64,000 nt of DNA from Gymnopus androsaceus JB14 (Eukaryota; Basidiomycota; Agaricomycetes; Agaricales; Omphalotaceae), in NCBI GenBank assembly GCA_009733575.1, contig ML769566.1, positions 1-64,000 on the forward strand, read 5' to 3'. How positions within the stretch are numbered: the stretch's first letter is position 1; the number at the start of each line of letters is the position of its first letter. The notes beneath the pieces were generated by a model. That model was not told the DNA's origin. It worked only from the letters and a program-made list of their open reading frames with translations, and searched no databases. The position numbers and the translations under genes were made by a program. Shown in pieces: positions 46,832-59,200 of the stretch.

Positions 46832-49800
46832 CTAGCAAGAGTCCAGAAGCTTATTCTTCGGCCACGGCTGCTTGAAATCATCTACCCACGTCGTATAGTT
46901 CGGGTTGGTGTAGGCGTCGATGTAGCTGTGAGCAAATGTGTTAGTACCGGTATGAACGAAAGGGTAAGACGAAAGCGGTGCAAAGCAAAACCCCCTCCCA
47001 GAACAAGAGGATGGACAAAACACACTCACGTATTGATATAATCTGCAGTCGGGAAATCCTCTGGATCGCACCCAATGTTGATGTTATTCGGATCCTGGTA
47101 CACACGAACATAGTCTACTCGGAGGTGATTGGGGAACGTGAGGTGGTCAAAGTCGATGGTGGAGAAGCTTTCGGACATGCCGAGGTTGATGATTAGGTAC
47201 TGTGGTGTGGCAGGGAGGGTAAAGAGGGGAAGAAGAGGGGAAAAGAAAAAGGAAGTGAGAGACCACTCAGCCGACGCAAAAAAAGCAAGCAAGCTGCAGA
47301 ACATACCATAGGCTCCTGCGGAATCGGACGCGCAGCGATCTCTGTCACGTTATCAGCACCCATACCCGCTACATTGAGCGTCCATGATTGTTTTCCGTTG
47401 GCGATCCATGTTATGTACTGGCGGTCAGGAATGTTAGTATGTAGTAGCAAAACGAGGATAGAGAGAGAAAGAAGAGACTGACCGCATCATCGAAGCCTGG
47501 TACATACTACAATAAATAGACAAAAGCCAATTTAGTATCAGGTAGGACTCCCAAAACACACACATACCTCAAATCCATACGTGTTATAACATGGACTCTC
47601 TGAAAGCTCATAACAATCCTGATTGATAGACGTCACCACAGACGAAGCCTGCTGTGTGTCTCCCCCAATGTACGAATTGAGGGCAGAGATAGACGGGTCA
47701 GGGATGATTAGGTTGGCGGAGGTGTTGAGCCAGATGTATTTGTCGTTGAAGGGCTACACAGACGGAGCAGAGGCAGGTGAGTAATGAGTGTACTACCGAG
47801 CAACGCAGTAGTAGACTTACTGCCCTGTGTGTATGTTAGTACGCAAACCAAAACGATAGATAGGAAGGGATAGCACGTACCACTGAGCTGATTGGGAGAC
47901 TTGACCTGTTTCTCCGGTGACCTACGAGGTAAACAAACGAGTTAGTTAATCCTCAATGTAGGTGGTACTAATTGCGGGACACAAAACGTCACTCGAAACC
48001 CCAAACGAAAGAAAACACCGTCCTCAAATTTGAAGAAAACTTTGAAACCAACCTGAGCCTCAAACATATCGATCTCCGGTGCACTACGTCCGACGTAACT
48101 TCCGTCCTGGGAATGGATAGGTCCCGGGTGGCTTTCGCCGGGGCATGTACATCTGTGAGTGAAGGTTCAGTGAATCAAGGTGAAGCGAGATGAGAAAAGA
48201 AGAGAGCGTAAAAGCTCTAATGTAGAATGTGGCCGACTGATCCCAGCTAGGGCAGCGGTAAAAAATCGCGCAGGACCTCCACACACAACGCGAACACGAC
48301 CACCGTTCATTCACACTCACCTACTCAATCTCTGCCCTGACAAATACGACAACGCAAAATCCGCACTCGAGTCTCCGTCTACCGTTGCAGCTTCAGGTTT
48401 ACCATTGATGGTTTGGTTGGGCGCCGTGCCGACGTCGCAGGAGTCGTATGTGTATGGCCACTGTTCATGCGAGCGAAGGGGGTGTTTGTGAGTAGACGTA
48501 GAGAATCGTCGATAAAGGACATGAAACTGAAACTCACCAACCCATCCAAAGTTGCACCATAGCCTGCCCTTCCTAGGTTCCCGAGGGTCCATACGGCTGG
48601 CCACATTCCTGCGACCTGCGGAGAGTGAAAAAGCAAAGCCGTGACAGGAGAGAAGCGTATACCGGCAGTGCAAGACAGGACGCGGGTAGAGGGAAGTCAA
48701 GAAATAAAGAAACCAGTTAATGTCAACAAGTACTTTCCGTAATCAAAAAACGTACATTGTTAATCCCAGGCAACATAACTGAAGCTTCAAAGTATCCTCC
48801 CGTGAAGCAGAATTTGTTCCTACGAAGGAAGGTAAGTTGGGAGTTTGGATGACGATGACGGATGAGAGAATGGGAAGACGGAGATGAAGAAGATATGGTA
48901 GGCGGCGAGTTAGGTAGACACAGAACCGGACGTTGAGAAAGAGCAGAGGGAGACGTGACGCGCAAACCCGCGCATGAAGCAAACATCGAGCACAAATAAA
49001 CGTAATCTAGCACGAGCTGCGAACAAAGTCCCGCGACCCAAATGGCACAAAAAAGATGGCTATGGAAACAAAGAAACGTAAACGAATAGTGCACGTACCA
49101 TGTACTCATCATGCCACCCTGATAACTGAGATTATGACTCTCGTATTTGGAGAAAGTAATAACCAAGGAGCCGTTGGTGGTGGTTATTGCCGAGGGGTCG
49201 TACCATTCTAGGTCAGATGTTTCCTGTGGACGGGATGTTAAGAGAGAAGGAAGCAAGGCTCGAAGGGAGCGTACCCAATAATTCAAATTAACAGCCTGTC
49301 CAACAAAATGTTAGCCAAGTCCCAAACCGAGAGTCATTCACACACACCTCCCAATAGGGATCATCTCCTGGATAAAACGATCTTCCCTCGGTATTAAACT
49401 CATCTGAAAAGACCAGCTTCCACTCGGACCCGTCTCCGTACGACGTAGTAGTATAGGCCTCTTGCGGTGTGTCGGGGTCGATGATGCCAAAGGACATCTT
49501 TGGGATCTGCCCAGTCCCATTAACTCTGACGTTCAACGCCGTAGGACCACTAAAGCCACCGTTTTTGATGAATTTCAGGATGGGGAAGCCGATACTGCAA
49601 CGCCGATTAGACTAATACAAGATGTAAGTAGTATGGACTCACAACAAGGTCAATAGCGCAGCTAAAAGCAACGCCAAACAGCCTAAATTGGCCATTCCCC
49701 TCCTGGTCAGCATACTGCCCGAGCTGTGTTCTCGGTATTTGCCCTTGCGGGCATCCGGTGAGTGCAGCGCGTCATCGGGTTCGGGGACGTTGGGGTAGAG

Positions 49801-50022
49801 GTTGGAGCCCCAGGTTGCGGGGTCGGCAGAGAGGGAGTATTTGTCGCTAATAGTATGATTGTTGAAACTGTGTACACCGAGACCGTGGCCGTGTAAATTA
49901 TTGTTATTGGAAGGATATGGATTGTCTCCTGCTACACTGTGGCTCTGACTGAGCAAAGAGACAGTCGAGCTATCAGCCGTGTAGCGGTTCTTGCGGGCGC
50001 CGGGTATTAATAAGGGTTGCAT
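46832..50022 (-). CDS. KRE6/SKN1-type beta-glucan synthesis protein (GH16 fold)
   Basis: Minus-strand gene from ATG at 50022 (the frame is open upstream but lacks an ATG) to TAG at 46832, with at least ten short introns. The N-terminus (about 112 residues) is polar and cytosolic. A single hydrophobic anchor (LGCLALLLAALLTLL then IGFPILKFI) makes it a type II membrane protein. The luminal domain follows with SEWKLVFSDEFNTEGRSFYP, GMWPAVWTLGNLGRAGYGA, the APEIDMFEAQV catalytic-type box (E-I-D-M-F-E), YVPGFDDAYITW and a C-terminal DPEDFPTADYI...WPKNKLLDSC. This is the SKN1/KRE6 family, needed for beta-1,6-glucan in the fungal wall and acting in the secretory pathway. All segments occur in order with intact frames. 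Confidence 0.9.
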
Positions 50023-51049
50023 GACAGAAGCCGCCAAGTTGGAAAAGAGTCAAAGCGTATAAAAGTAAACAGTACAGAGAGCGTTAGAAGTGAAAAGATT
50101 GTGTATAGTGGTGCCACTGAGCGCCGCTGAGCAGTTGAGTGGAAGAACAAGCTTGAAGGTTGGGAACGTCGCACGATGCGATTGGCCGCTATGGTGATTG
50201 ATGGATCCTTGTTCTTAATCAACCTTGATGGCGCACGGGCCGAGGACTGGGTGCCAGTGATGGTTCATCCCTTGAACCCAGATTTCTCGTCATGATGATG
50301 GACTATTCAGTCGACGTTCAATTGAGCAACTCTTGCCGCACAGTGGGCCAGCAATTCATTAGGATCGGGTGCGTAGGTCACCAATGAGTTGACCGCTAGT
50401 AAGCACACTACTGGTCTTCCCCGCTCCTCAGTCGACGTCGAATTTAACCTAAAAAAACAACAACAATTCGATCCTTTTATCCCTTCAAGATTCGGACTTG
50501 CCAACAAGCAAGTTTCGCTGCTACTCTCCACTGCACCAACTGAGCCAAGGAAGCACTGTCAAGCAAAGCAGGTGGATCGTCCTAGCTACTGCACCATAAT
50601 TAGTACTTATGTATACTTTGAACCTCAACTCAGATCTCTCCGTGGAATGCGTGCGCCAGGTTTCAAGTGGCTGAAATATCTCGCTATCTGAGCGTTGAGG
50701 TGCCGAGGTTCTACTGTCAACTCGATTCACTCCTCCCAAGGCTCGAACTTTGCACTGGCAGATTGGTGAGTATACTTACATACAGTATCTACCCCGCTCT
50801 AACTACTGGGTTAAAGAAGCATTGTTTACAAGTCCATTCTTCTTGGAACTGAGACTCAGAATACAGTATGATATATAAACTCACGAGAGAGACTTTTCCT
50901 CATGTTAATTTGGATATCAACCCCTGGACATTTTTATATTTATCAAAGCAACGTTCAGAATTCTCAAGTCCCGCTGTCTTAGACTCAATTTGAATTTGGA
51001 TTGCAAAGCAATTGCCAACAAATAAGCATTGCCTCAGGTTCGCTGTCCT
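50023..51049. other. Upstream flank of KRE6-like gene; no other gene seen
   Basis: Includes the likely leader and promoter of the minus-strand gene (CT/GA-rich at 50085-50160). No further gene is recognised. Confidence 0.45.
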
Positions 51050-51054
51050 GTGCC

Positions 51055-51140
51055 CTGCGCAGGACTTGAACTTGCCAGGTTCTTAATACTACTATCTATC
51101 AACTGTAATCCATTTGCTCTACCAAGTGAGCTCAAGAAGC
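51055..51140 (-). tRNA. tRNA-like sequence (degenerate tRNA or SINE head)
   Basis: On the minus strand, GAGCTCACTTGGTAGAGCA (51115-51133) matches a tRNA D-arm / pol III A box, and AGTTCAAGTCC (51062-51072) resembles a T-loop / B box about 50 nt downstream. The spacing allows a short intron. The T-stem does not pair well and no clear anticodon arm forms, so this is probably a pseudo-tRNA or tRNA-derived SINE rather than a working gene. It abuts the copia fragment. Confidence 0.35.
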
Positions 51141-51346
51141 AGTACCATGCATCCACTTACAAGTAAATGCAAAAAAGCACTTACAAGCAAAATACTCCAA
51201 AGGAAGACCAGGATAATGCAATGGAATTTGGACTTGCAGCAGCTTCAGTTGAGGCTGAAGGTCTTGAACCATCTTATGAGGAAGCTAAACAGAGAGATGA
51301 CTGGGAGAAGTGGAAGGAAGCCATAAATATTGAACTGAAAACCTTA

Positions 51347-52115
51347 CATCAGCAAAACCTGTATTTTCGCTGGAGCTGCTGGAGCATTCAGAGAATTGAA
51401 TAAGTCTCCAGAGAGCTCTGGAGAACTCTGGAGATGCTGGAGAGAACAAAGCTGTGGTTGCCGATTGATGGTACTTTGAGAATGATCAGACTTTCCTTTT
51501 TTGGAGCTAGTCTGGCTGTCAGCCAGAGTAGCGCCAAAAATGATGGCCTTGAGTGCCCTCAACATAATGATGGTTGCCGTCAGCAACTCCTCGTGTCATC
51601 AACAATGCTGTAAACTCAGGAAGTGATATAAAATGCATGGGCTTTCAACTTTCAAAGAAGATGAACTTGTATTTTTTTCCCCTTCTCCCACTGTTGCAAC
51701 GTTCTATCCTTTCGCCATAAGTTTCACTTTCACATAACATTGCTTTTTAGAGGTGATTTCCAGAAATGCAGAAGGGTTTGGGCAATGGAGGCAGATATTG
51801 AGAAGAGCACTATGGAAACATTGGGAGGGGAAAAACAGAAGACTCGTCCAGTACTTGCCACTTATTACTACTACATAATAATAATTGCTGCAGTGCACCT
51901 AAATATTGTCACAGTACATAAAAATGATGAATATAAAGTTTCTATTATTAATGCATGGTTACACGACATGGAAACTTGATTGAATAGCTCTCCAGAGGTC
52001 TCCAGAGGTCTCCAGAGGTTTATATTGGTCTCTGGAATGGGTAACCTTGCTCCAGCTGCTCCAGAAGCTACAGGCGCTCTGGAGATCTCTGGAGACCACC
52101 CAGGTTTTGCTGATG
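51347..52115. mobile_element. Palindromic MITE E1 (CATCAG family)
   Basis: Ends are CATCAGCAAAACCTG and its inverted copy; 2-bp TA duplication. The interior is rich in TCCAGAG/CTCTGGAG words in both orientations, plus other sequence. Removing it with one TA makes the copia RT frame continuous (...KTL-LDAGTW...). Confidence 0.8.
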
Positions 52116-52236
52116 TACTTGATGCTGGCACATGGGAAATTGTTCCCAGGCCTGCAGACCACAATGTGGTTGACTGCAAATGGCCATTAAAATTAAGGTG
52201 AAAGATGGAATTATTGATAAGTATAAAGCCAGACTA

Positions 52237-52507
52237 CTGTACCATTTCAATCACTTCATTTGGGGGTGTGACCTGTGACCAACCCAACAAATTTAGATTT
52301 TGTTTGGGATTAGTGGGACCTGTGACAAAACGAAAATTTTACGGAAATTTCTTACCAAATTGTGTCAGGTGCCTAGAGGGTGCCTGCAAAAATCAAAAAA
52401 AAAAAAAAGTCACTGGCAGCTGTGATGCAGAACAAACAAACCATGACATTTCGTTTCATTGGGGGCCCCTGGGACCTGTGACCAATGAAGTGATCAAAAT
52501 GGTACAG
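52237..52507. mobile_element. MITE E6 (CTGTA family)
   Basis: 271-bp insert with ends CTGTACCATTTCAATCACTT and an inverted copy of CTGTACCATTTTGATCACTT, flanked by TA. It interrupts copia between KYKARL and NAKGSTQV. A related end type occurs at 62567-62832. Confidence 0.75.
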
Positions 52508-52568
52508 TAAATGCAAAAGGTTCTACTCAAGTCTAGACTGTCCAGGGAGTAGATTTCTTTGAGACTTT

Positions 52569-52916
52569 CATCAGCAAAAATGGGTGAAACCTATGATAAC
52601 CTAGGGAACCTAGGCTACCCTGGTCACCCTGGTCACCTTGGGTCTTCCAGGCTACCCCGGGCTACCTTAGGCTACCTCAGGTTACCTCAGGCTCCTCAGA
52701 TTAGCTCAGGTTGGCTCAGGTTTACTCAGGTTGCCTCAAATTCCCAAGGTTTATCCCTAAATCCTAGGCAACTTAGGTGACCTCAAAGAAACTGAGGCAG
52801 TCTAGGAAACCTCGGTGGCCTAGGAGACCTAGGTATCCTTAGGTTCCCTTAAGTCTCTTTAGGTCATTGTGGGTCAACCCAAAGTCAGCCCTGAGCCCAG
52901 ACCATTTTTCCTGATG
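52569..52916. mobile_element. Palindromic MITE E5 (CATCAG family)
   Basis: Ends CATCAGCAAAAATGG and inverted CCATTTTTCCTGATG, with TT target duplication. The interior is made almost entirely of CTAGG, CTCAGG and TACC words in alternating orientation. Removal restores the copia frame at VDFFETFAPIAK. Confidence 0.8.
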
Positions 52917-53791
52917 TTTGCTCCAATTGCAAAACTTGCCTCATTTCGTTCAATCCTTGCAATTGCAGCCCAAAATGATTGGGATATTGAAGTTCTAGAT
53001 TTTCATGGGGCATACTTAAATGCATTATTTAGTGATGATGTACACATATATATGGAGCAACTTCCAGACATTAATTTTGCAGACAGAGGAAGATATGTCC
53101 CAAAGTTGAAGAAGACTTTGTATAGACTAAGACAATCTGGCTGCAAATGGTATGAGATGCTTACTAGCAGTCTCAAGGAAATTGGTTTCACACCTCTAGA
53201 GAAAGGATCATGCAGTCTTCAAGAAATTCATTGGATCAGACATCATTATTCTAGCAATTCATGTTGATGATGTTGTAATGACTGGAGCTTCTCTCATATT
53301 AATTCTTGAAACTCAGGATCAAATCTCAGAATGATACCAAGTCAACCTCTTAGGACCAATTGATTGGTTACTTGGAATGACAGTAACTAGAGATTGTGCA
53401 AATCGGACAATTTCTCTCTTACAGGAAGCTTTTATTGAATCAGCCCTTAGAGAAATGAATATGACAGATTGTAAACTACTTGCAACACCTATGGACCTAA
53501 ATGTACACCTTTCAAAAGATCAATGTCCTACTGAAATTGCGGAAATGGCTCATGTACCATTTTACAAAGGTACAGTAAATTTAATTGGGTATCAATTGGA
53601 ACATGTCCAGATTTATCTTTTGCAGTATCAGATATTTCACAATATCTGGCTAATCCAGGATGCATACATCGGGAAGCATTGAAACATGTTTTCCGATACT
53701 TACAAGGTACATAACACTGGAAACTCACATTTGGAGGACCCAATTGGACACTGGGCTTTAAAATATATTCTGATGCAGATGGAATGTCACA

Positions 53792-53889
53792 CATCAGAAA
53801 AAACTGTTTTGGGCCCAGGAGGATCCAAGGTCACCTAGTCCTCTTAGGCAACCTGAGATGTCCTGGGCCCAAAACAGTTTTTGCTGATG
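53792..53889. mobile_element. Palindromic MITE E4 (CATCAG family)
   Basis: 98-bp near-perfect hairpin, ends CATCAGAAAAAACTG and CAGTTTTTGCTGATG, with TGGGCCCA-type arms and CA duplication. Removal restores the RNase H frame (DGMS-QETCC). Confidence 0.85.
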
Positions 53890-54334
53890 CAAGAAACATG
53901 CTGTGCCATTTCTGGGTATGCATTCTTACTTGATGGCAGTGCTGTGTCTTGGAGTTCTAAGAAACAAGAACTTGTCACACTATCAACCACTGAGGCTGAA
54001 TATGTTGCCTTAACTCATGCTGCCAAGGAAGCCCTTTGGTTTTGTCAATTCTTGGAAGAACTTTTTGGCCCACTCAATGGACCATTCATACTCTATGGTG
54101 ACAATCAATCAGCAATTGCAATGGCACATTCACAAGCTGGTCAATTCCATGCTTGCACAAAGCATATTGATATCCAGTATCATTTTATTTGTTATTGCAT
54201 TGAAGATGGCAGTATTCAACTTATTTATTGTCCAATTGAGGACATGGTAGCTAATGTATTTACAAAGGCACTTCCAAGTTCCAAAGCAAAATTTTTTGCT
54301 GCAAGCCTTGGACTATCCCTTGCTTGAGGGGGAG

Positions 54335-54753
54335 TGTTGGAATGGCAAGCTGGAGCTATCCAGAACTCATACTTGCCCAGTAGTTTGGTATTATTTATCA
54401 TTGGTTGATAATTACTATGGATGTAGGTAGTACATCAGCAAAACCTGTATTTTTGCTGGAGGTCTCCAGAGATCTCTGGAGATTGACAGCTGTCAACAAA
54501 ACTGTCAATTTTCTCCAGAGATCTCCAGAGGTCTCTGGAAAAGGGTAGTAGTACCTTGCTCCAGAAATGTCCCAAATGAATAGGTTTTCTCCAGAAAAAA
54601 ACAGGTTTTGCTGATGTATTATTATAAATGTAGCAGCACAGCCACATCTTGTACATCAAAGCATAATGATACACAGTAATATGGACTGCGGAAATATAAT
54701 TTGTACATTACATAAAGGGCTCATCTGACTCCTGAGCTCACTATCTAATAACA
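54335..54753 (+). repeat. 3' LTR of the copia fragment
   Basis: Starts TGTTGGAATGGC directly after the polypurine tract and probably ends ...CTATCTAATAACA. It contains MITE E2 at 54433-54616. The end point is inferred from the TGTT/AACA symmetry. Confidence 0.65.
54433..54616. mobile_element. Palindromic MITE E2 (CATCAG family)
   Basis: 184 bp, ends CATCAGCAAAACCTG and inverted copy, TA duplication. The interior is TCCAGAGATCTCTGGAG palindromes plus GACAGCTGTC. It is nearly the same as E3 at 55025. Confidence 0.85.
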
Positions 54754-55024
54754 ATAGTTTTTACCCCACCAGCAAGACATAACCTTCTAATAGTATATGC
54801 ATTGGGATATGCAGGTAATGTGGGGTTCAGAATATTTGGGGAAGCAGCATCAGCAAAACCTGGGTGAGCTGGATAGCACTGGATAGTGCTATCCAGCACT
54901 CATAGCAACCATAGCACCCATAGCAAGGTCCCCATCTATCCAGAGCTATGGACTGCTATGGACTGCTATGGGCTGCTATGAGTTGCTATAGAGCATGACA
55001 TCTGTCAACAGGCAATATAATTTG

Positions 55025-55807
55025 CATCAGCAAGACCTGTATTTTCACTGGAGGTCTCCAGAGATCTCTGTGTTAGGACCGTGCTACCGGAGGGGAGCCG
55101 GACCTAGCCGGGTCGGACCGAAGTATAAACCGAGGCAACCGAAGTAGTTGCCAACCGGAGACAGGAGAAGGAAGCGGACCGCGGACCGTCTATTAGGACG
55201 GACCCTCGCTACGCCGAATGGTCCTGAAGTGAATGGAAGCGACAACACCGAAGGTCGTCGGTAAAGGTGTCCAAGATGGACTTGACGATGCTGAAGGTTG
55301 TCGGTGAGTAAAGGATCAAGGCCGGAAGGTGTTGAGTCGAGTATAGGGTTAATCCAAGTCGATATTTAAACTAAAGACTACTATACAAGATGAGTCGGCT
55401 TATATACGGTAGTCCTTATTGTTAAATAAAGATAATAGCTTCCTGTACGATATAAGTTGGCCAGGAAGGAGAATAATAAGTAATTGTCTTTCGGTTAGAG
55501 TAATTGTTAAACGTGAGAGTGAATAGGAAACAATAAGAAACGGACCGAAAAGGACCGAGGTGACCAGCCCGACCGGCTTGGTCACTTAGAAGAAAATATC
55601 CAATATAAGTACAGAGGGATCTCGGTCGTCTCGGTAAGTGTACCGGCCGTAGCTGGCATGGTCGTAACACTCTGGAGCTTGTCAGTTGTCAAAAAAACTG
55701 TCAATTTTCTCCAGAGAGCTCCAGAGGTCTCTGGAATAGGGTACCTTGCTCCAGAGATGTCCCAAATGAATGGGTTTTCTCCAGCAAAAATACAGGTTTT
55801 GCTGATG
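55025..55807. mobile_element. Palindromic MITE E3 carrying a solo LTR
   Basis: Ends CATCAGCAAGACCTG and CAGGTTTTGCTGATG, TG duplication. Without the LTR it is a ~180-bp copy of E2. It lies within the CATAGC-type element. Confidence 0.8.
55071..55669. mobile_element. Solo LTR
   Basis: 599 bp bounded by TGTTAGGACC and GGTCGTAACA, with a 5-bp CTCTG target duplication on both sides (55066-55070 and 55670-55674). It contains a TATATACGG/TATAAGT region. It is unlike the copia LTR at 54335; the family is not identified. LTR-LTR recombination is the usual origin. Confidence 0.88.
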
Positions 55808-55894
55808 TGGGAAGTCCATAGTAGCTCATAGCTACCCATAGCAATTCATAGCAGTTCATAGTTCTATGGCTGCTATGGCTTGCTATAACAACTA

Positions 55895-56100
55895 CATCAG
55901 CAAAACCTGTATGTTGCCAGAGCAGTTGGAGCATTGAATTGGTGCTCTGGAGTGCTCTGGAGTGCTCTGGCGTGCTCTGACTGCTCTGACAGCCTCGGAG
56001 CAGTCCAAGCTGTCAGAACTGTCAGACTTGGAGCTGATTTGGAATGATGGGCTGATTAGCGGAATGATTTCTTGAAAAGTATTTATAAATTTTTGACCAC
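55895..56100. mobile_element. Left end of another CATCAG-family element
   Basis: CATCAGCAAAACCTGTATG followed by repeated GTGCTCTGGA and GCTCTGAC words in both orientations. No right end is visible nearby. Confidence 0.5.
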
Positions 56101-56269
56101 AACATAAGAGTAGTATAGAAAAAAAACACTGGTACAGAATGATCCATCGCTTAGTCTACTACTACTAGTAGTAATACTATTACTGACTATAGGCCCTACT
56201 AGTACGGTGAAGTAAGACAAGGATCGCCTTTATCAAGGGCATAGTACATCTCCTTGTTAAATTCCTTGT

Positions 56270-59200
56270 TTAATAGAAACTTGTATATTCCGTTAAAGCT
56301 GGATTTGCTGGCCCAACGATGTAAGGAACAACATTTGCTATTGAATGAAATTGGGAAAGAGGAATTATGTCCCCTAGAGGGGTGCCGTTGCTTCTAGTTG
56401 CTCTTTGAAGCATGTAGCATCCACTGGGATAATCGGGATTATGAGGAGGCCAAGCCTGATAGGTAGGAAGGTGTTGGTAACAAGGAGGAGGAGGTGGTTG
56501 ATTTACAACATTGAAGCGTTCACAGTAAGCCAAGAATTTATGTGTTCCCCTATGGGGAAGGCTTCTTTGGTTGTCATATGGTGAAGATGAATTTGATCAC
56601 TAAAATGCAATGGCCTCATAAGATACTTTTCCGTCAATCAAGAGAGATACAAGGAAGAGAGATAGTAATACCTTCAAGAGAACTTCTTGGCCATAGAAAC
56701 TTGGGGTCAACATTGACAATAGCACAGTCCTGCCTTCCGTACTTCCATAATTCATCTGGAGGCTGAGCATAGATGGTATGACTGTCAGTAACTAGGTCAA
56801 GGTCATAGTAGGTTTTTGTTTGAATCCTAACTCTGGACCAGACTTTAACCTGATGGAAAGGAAGTACAGGTTCAGGATTCCCAGACTGTCTTCCTCCTAC
56901 TGTAAAAGATGTTACCCCGCGTTCAACCCTGTCCAGGTAGTCCCTCAAAGCACCTCTGAGATCTGGGATGCAGAAAGCAACTGCTATATCATTGAGGGAT
57001 ACTGTCTTCAAGTCTGGGTCTTGAACTAGATGAAGTCTGGCACAGAGCAAGTCATCTGTGAAAGTCCAATGAGGTAGAGCAGAGCTGGGATCCCTCCTCA
57101 GAGCTTCCGCTTCCAAGAAAAAATTTCATTTGGGATGGAACGAACCAAACAGCTTTCTGGAGACAGGATTCAAGTGGGACATCAGCTCAAAGGAGGAAGA
57201 TATCACTGTTGGTTGCCCTTGTCCTCCACTTCCCTGGTTGCTGTTATGAGCTTTGCCATAGTCATCTGGGTTATCTGGGTGATTAGCTTCAGCCTTGTCA
57301 CCTTCCCTCCCGTTATCTATCCTAAAATCAATATTTGCATCCTTCATGGAAGTGGTTAAGTTGAATTGGCGAAGACGAGAGTTGCGATCCAATTCCCTAC
57401 ATATCTGAACTTCAAAGTCTCTATTGTTTCCTGTGCGCGCTGGCTCTTTGACTTCAGTTATGTGAGCGTGTTCTGTAGCATCAGCACTCCACTGCATCAC
57501 AGGACCAGAAGCATGAATGCTGGGCTGAGTGCTCTGCATGAATTCCAGCTTTGGTATTTCCCAGTTTTTGATAGGAAGACCCTTAGGATTAACTTGACCA
57601 GATAGCCATTGAATTTCATGTTTGTTTTCATGAAATTCATCAAGAGCAGTTTGTACTCTTGCAGCTGTAATATTGTTGAAATGAGGAGCCTGAACCGTGT
57701 AGCGTACATCAGTTAGAGCCCTGAGAGTGCATACAAACTTCCTAGTAGCAATGCCTGAGATACAAACAATGAGGAAATGCATGACATCCCAATGAGTATG
57801 ACCTGTAACCTGCTTCAAGGCAGAGATGTCTTCTAGAAACTGGCAGTAGCCCAGAATCTTCTGTAAGATTGAGAGACAAAAATCCAGTTTTGCTGGGCCC
57901 ACTACTTGGATAGCCCATTTAACATCATGATCCCAGTACATTTTGTACCAGTGATGCAGGGGCTCAGGAGTAAGGAATTGATATGGTTCCGCCAGAAGCC
58001 AATCTGCCCAAAATGGTGTGGAAACGCCATTGGTCCTTTGCTTGACACAAGCATTATAATAGGCAGGAAAATCATCTAGTAAGATCCCTGCATCCTCAAT
58101 GCTCTGGATGTGATTCAAAGTAGTGTCCGAGAGCCTAGATGTCGTTTGGCATCCCCATAGTCCTTATATGTTGCTTCTGTGAAAGGAGAGGTCTTTCCCC
58201 CTCCACCAATGCAGGAGATGAGAGATGCTTCAGGTGTGTCCACAATGAAGCTAGCGCAAGGAGTATAGCACACCCATAGCTGGCCCAAAGGATTGCTCAT
58301 CATGTAACCAATAGTAGCAGCAATTTTGAGAGGATGCAGAACTATTTTTAAGCACTGGTGATAAAGACGATTTTCAAGGATCCCTCTGACGCTTCTGCGT
58401 TTTTCAATGAACTTGGGAATGGGGATTAAGGTGATGAGAGTGAACAGATGCTGGGATGCTTTGGAGAGAAGAGTGGAGTCTATGTTGGCCAGAGAGATAA
58501 GAAGAGGATGGGCCACTCGATTTCCAGTAATTACTGATATAGTTGTTTTATCGGAAGACAAAATGGTACCTAAAAGTGTTGCTCCTTCAGGAAGTTCCTT
58601 CTGAGTTGCCTACATCAGATTTAATTCAATAATCTAAGAGGATTACTCACCTGCATTTGGTTTGCTCTTGTCCCTGACAGCCATGACTCGTAAACCCTCA
58701 CAAGTTTTGCTGAGCTGGTGAATATCTCGAGAGGAGAAAAGTTCAGAGAGTCTTGGATCAAAGGACTCTTCAGAATATCCTGCAGACATTCCACAGGATC
58801 CCGGAAGTATAAAATAAGAGGATTTTTGCTGGGGAAATGAACGTCTGTGGGGATCACTTGAAAACTCCACTCGGGGACTGAAGGGAGGAGATCAACCTGT
58901 GCTCGAAGCTTTTTTGCAGTTTTGAAGGATAGATTGCTGCATTTTGTCTAGGATTAGAGGTCAGAACTCAAAATGAGGAGATCAGGATCAACTTGCTGAT
59001 TCCAATTGGAGATATTCATCGATTTTGGACATTGTGAGAGAGGAGTTAAGCAGAAAGCTTGCAGTCTCTCACTCTTCTCTGGAGGCGAAGGGATAATAGA
59101 GATTCGACTTTCTTTCCTCAGTAAATCTGTCTTGATTGAAGTCATCCAGGTAAGTCTTTCCCTGGCCCATGACCTTCGCTGAGCCTGGAAAGGGGATCAC

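Larger units (their letters stand above)
51150..54753 (+). mobile_element. Ty1/copia retrotransposon fragment, nested and decayed
   Basis: The 3' part of a copia pol gene runs to a 3' LTR. Reverse transcriptase is seen as WEIVPRPADHNVVDCKW, GAYLNALFSDDVHIYMEQLP, LYRLRQSGCKWYEML and the AIHVDDVV catalytic box. RNase H is seen as YSDADGMS and AVSWSSKKQELVTLSTTEAE, DNQSAI. Gag, protease, integrase and the 5' LTR are absent. The pol frame is split by four inserted elements (51347, 52237, 52569, 53792), and stops occur between RT and RNase H. It is followed by a polypurine tract GAGGGGGAG and the LTR at 54335. Not functional. Confidence 0.9.
54848..55894. mobile_element. CATAGC-type pal. element, interrupted
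   Basis: Left end CATCAGCAAAACCTGG. The interior is dominated by CATAGC/GCTATGG words on both sides of a second inserted element (55025-55807). The right terminus is not seen; another family member's left end begins at 55895. Confidence 0.55.
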
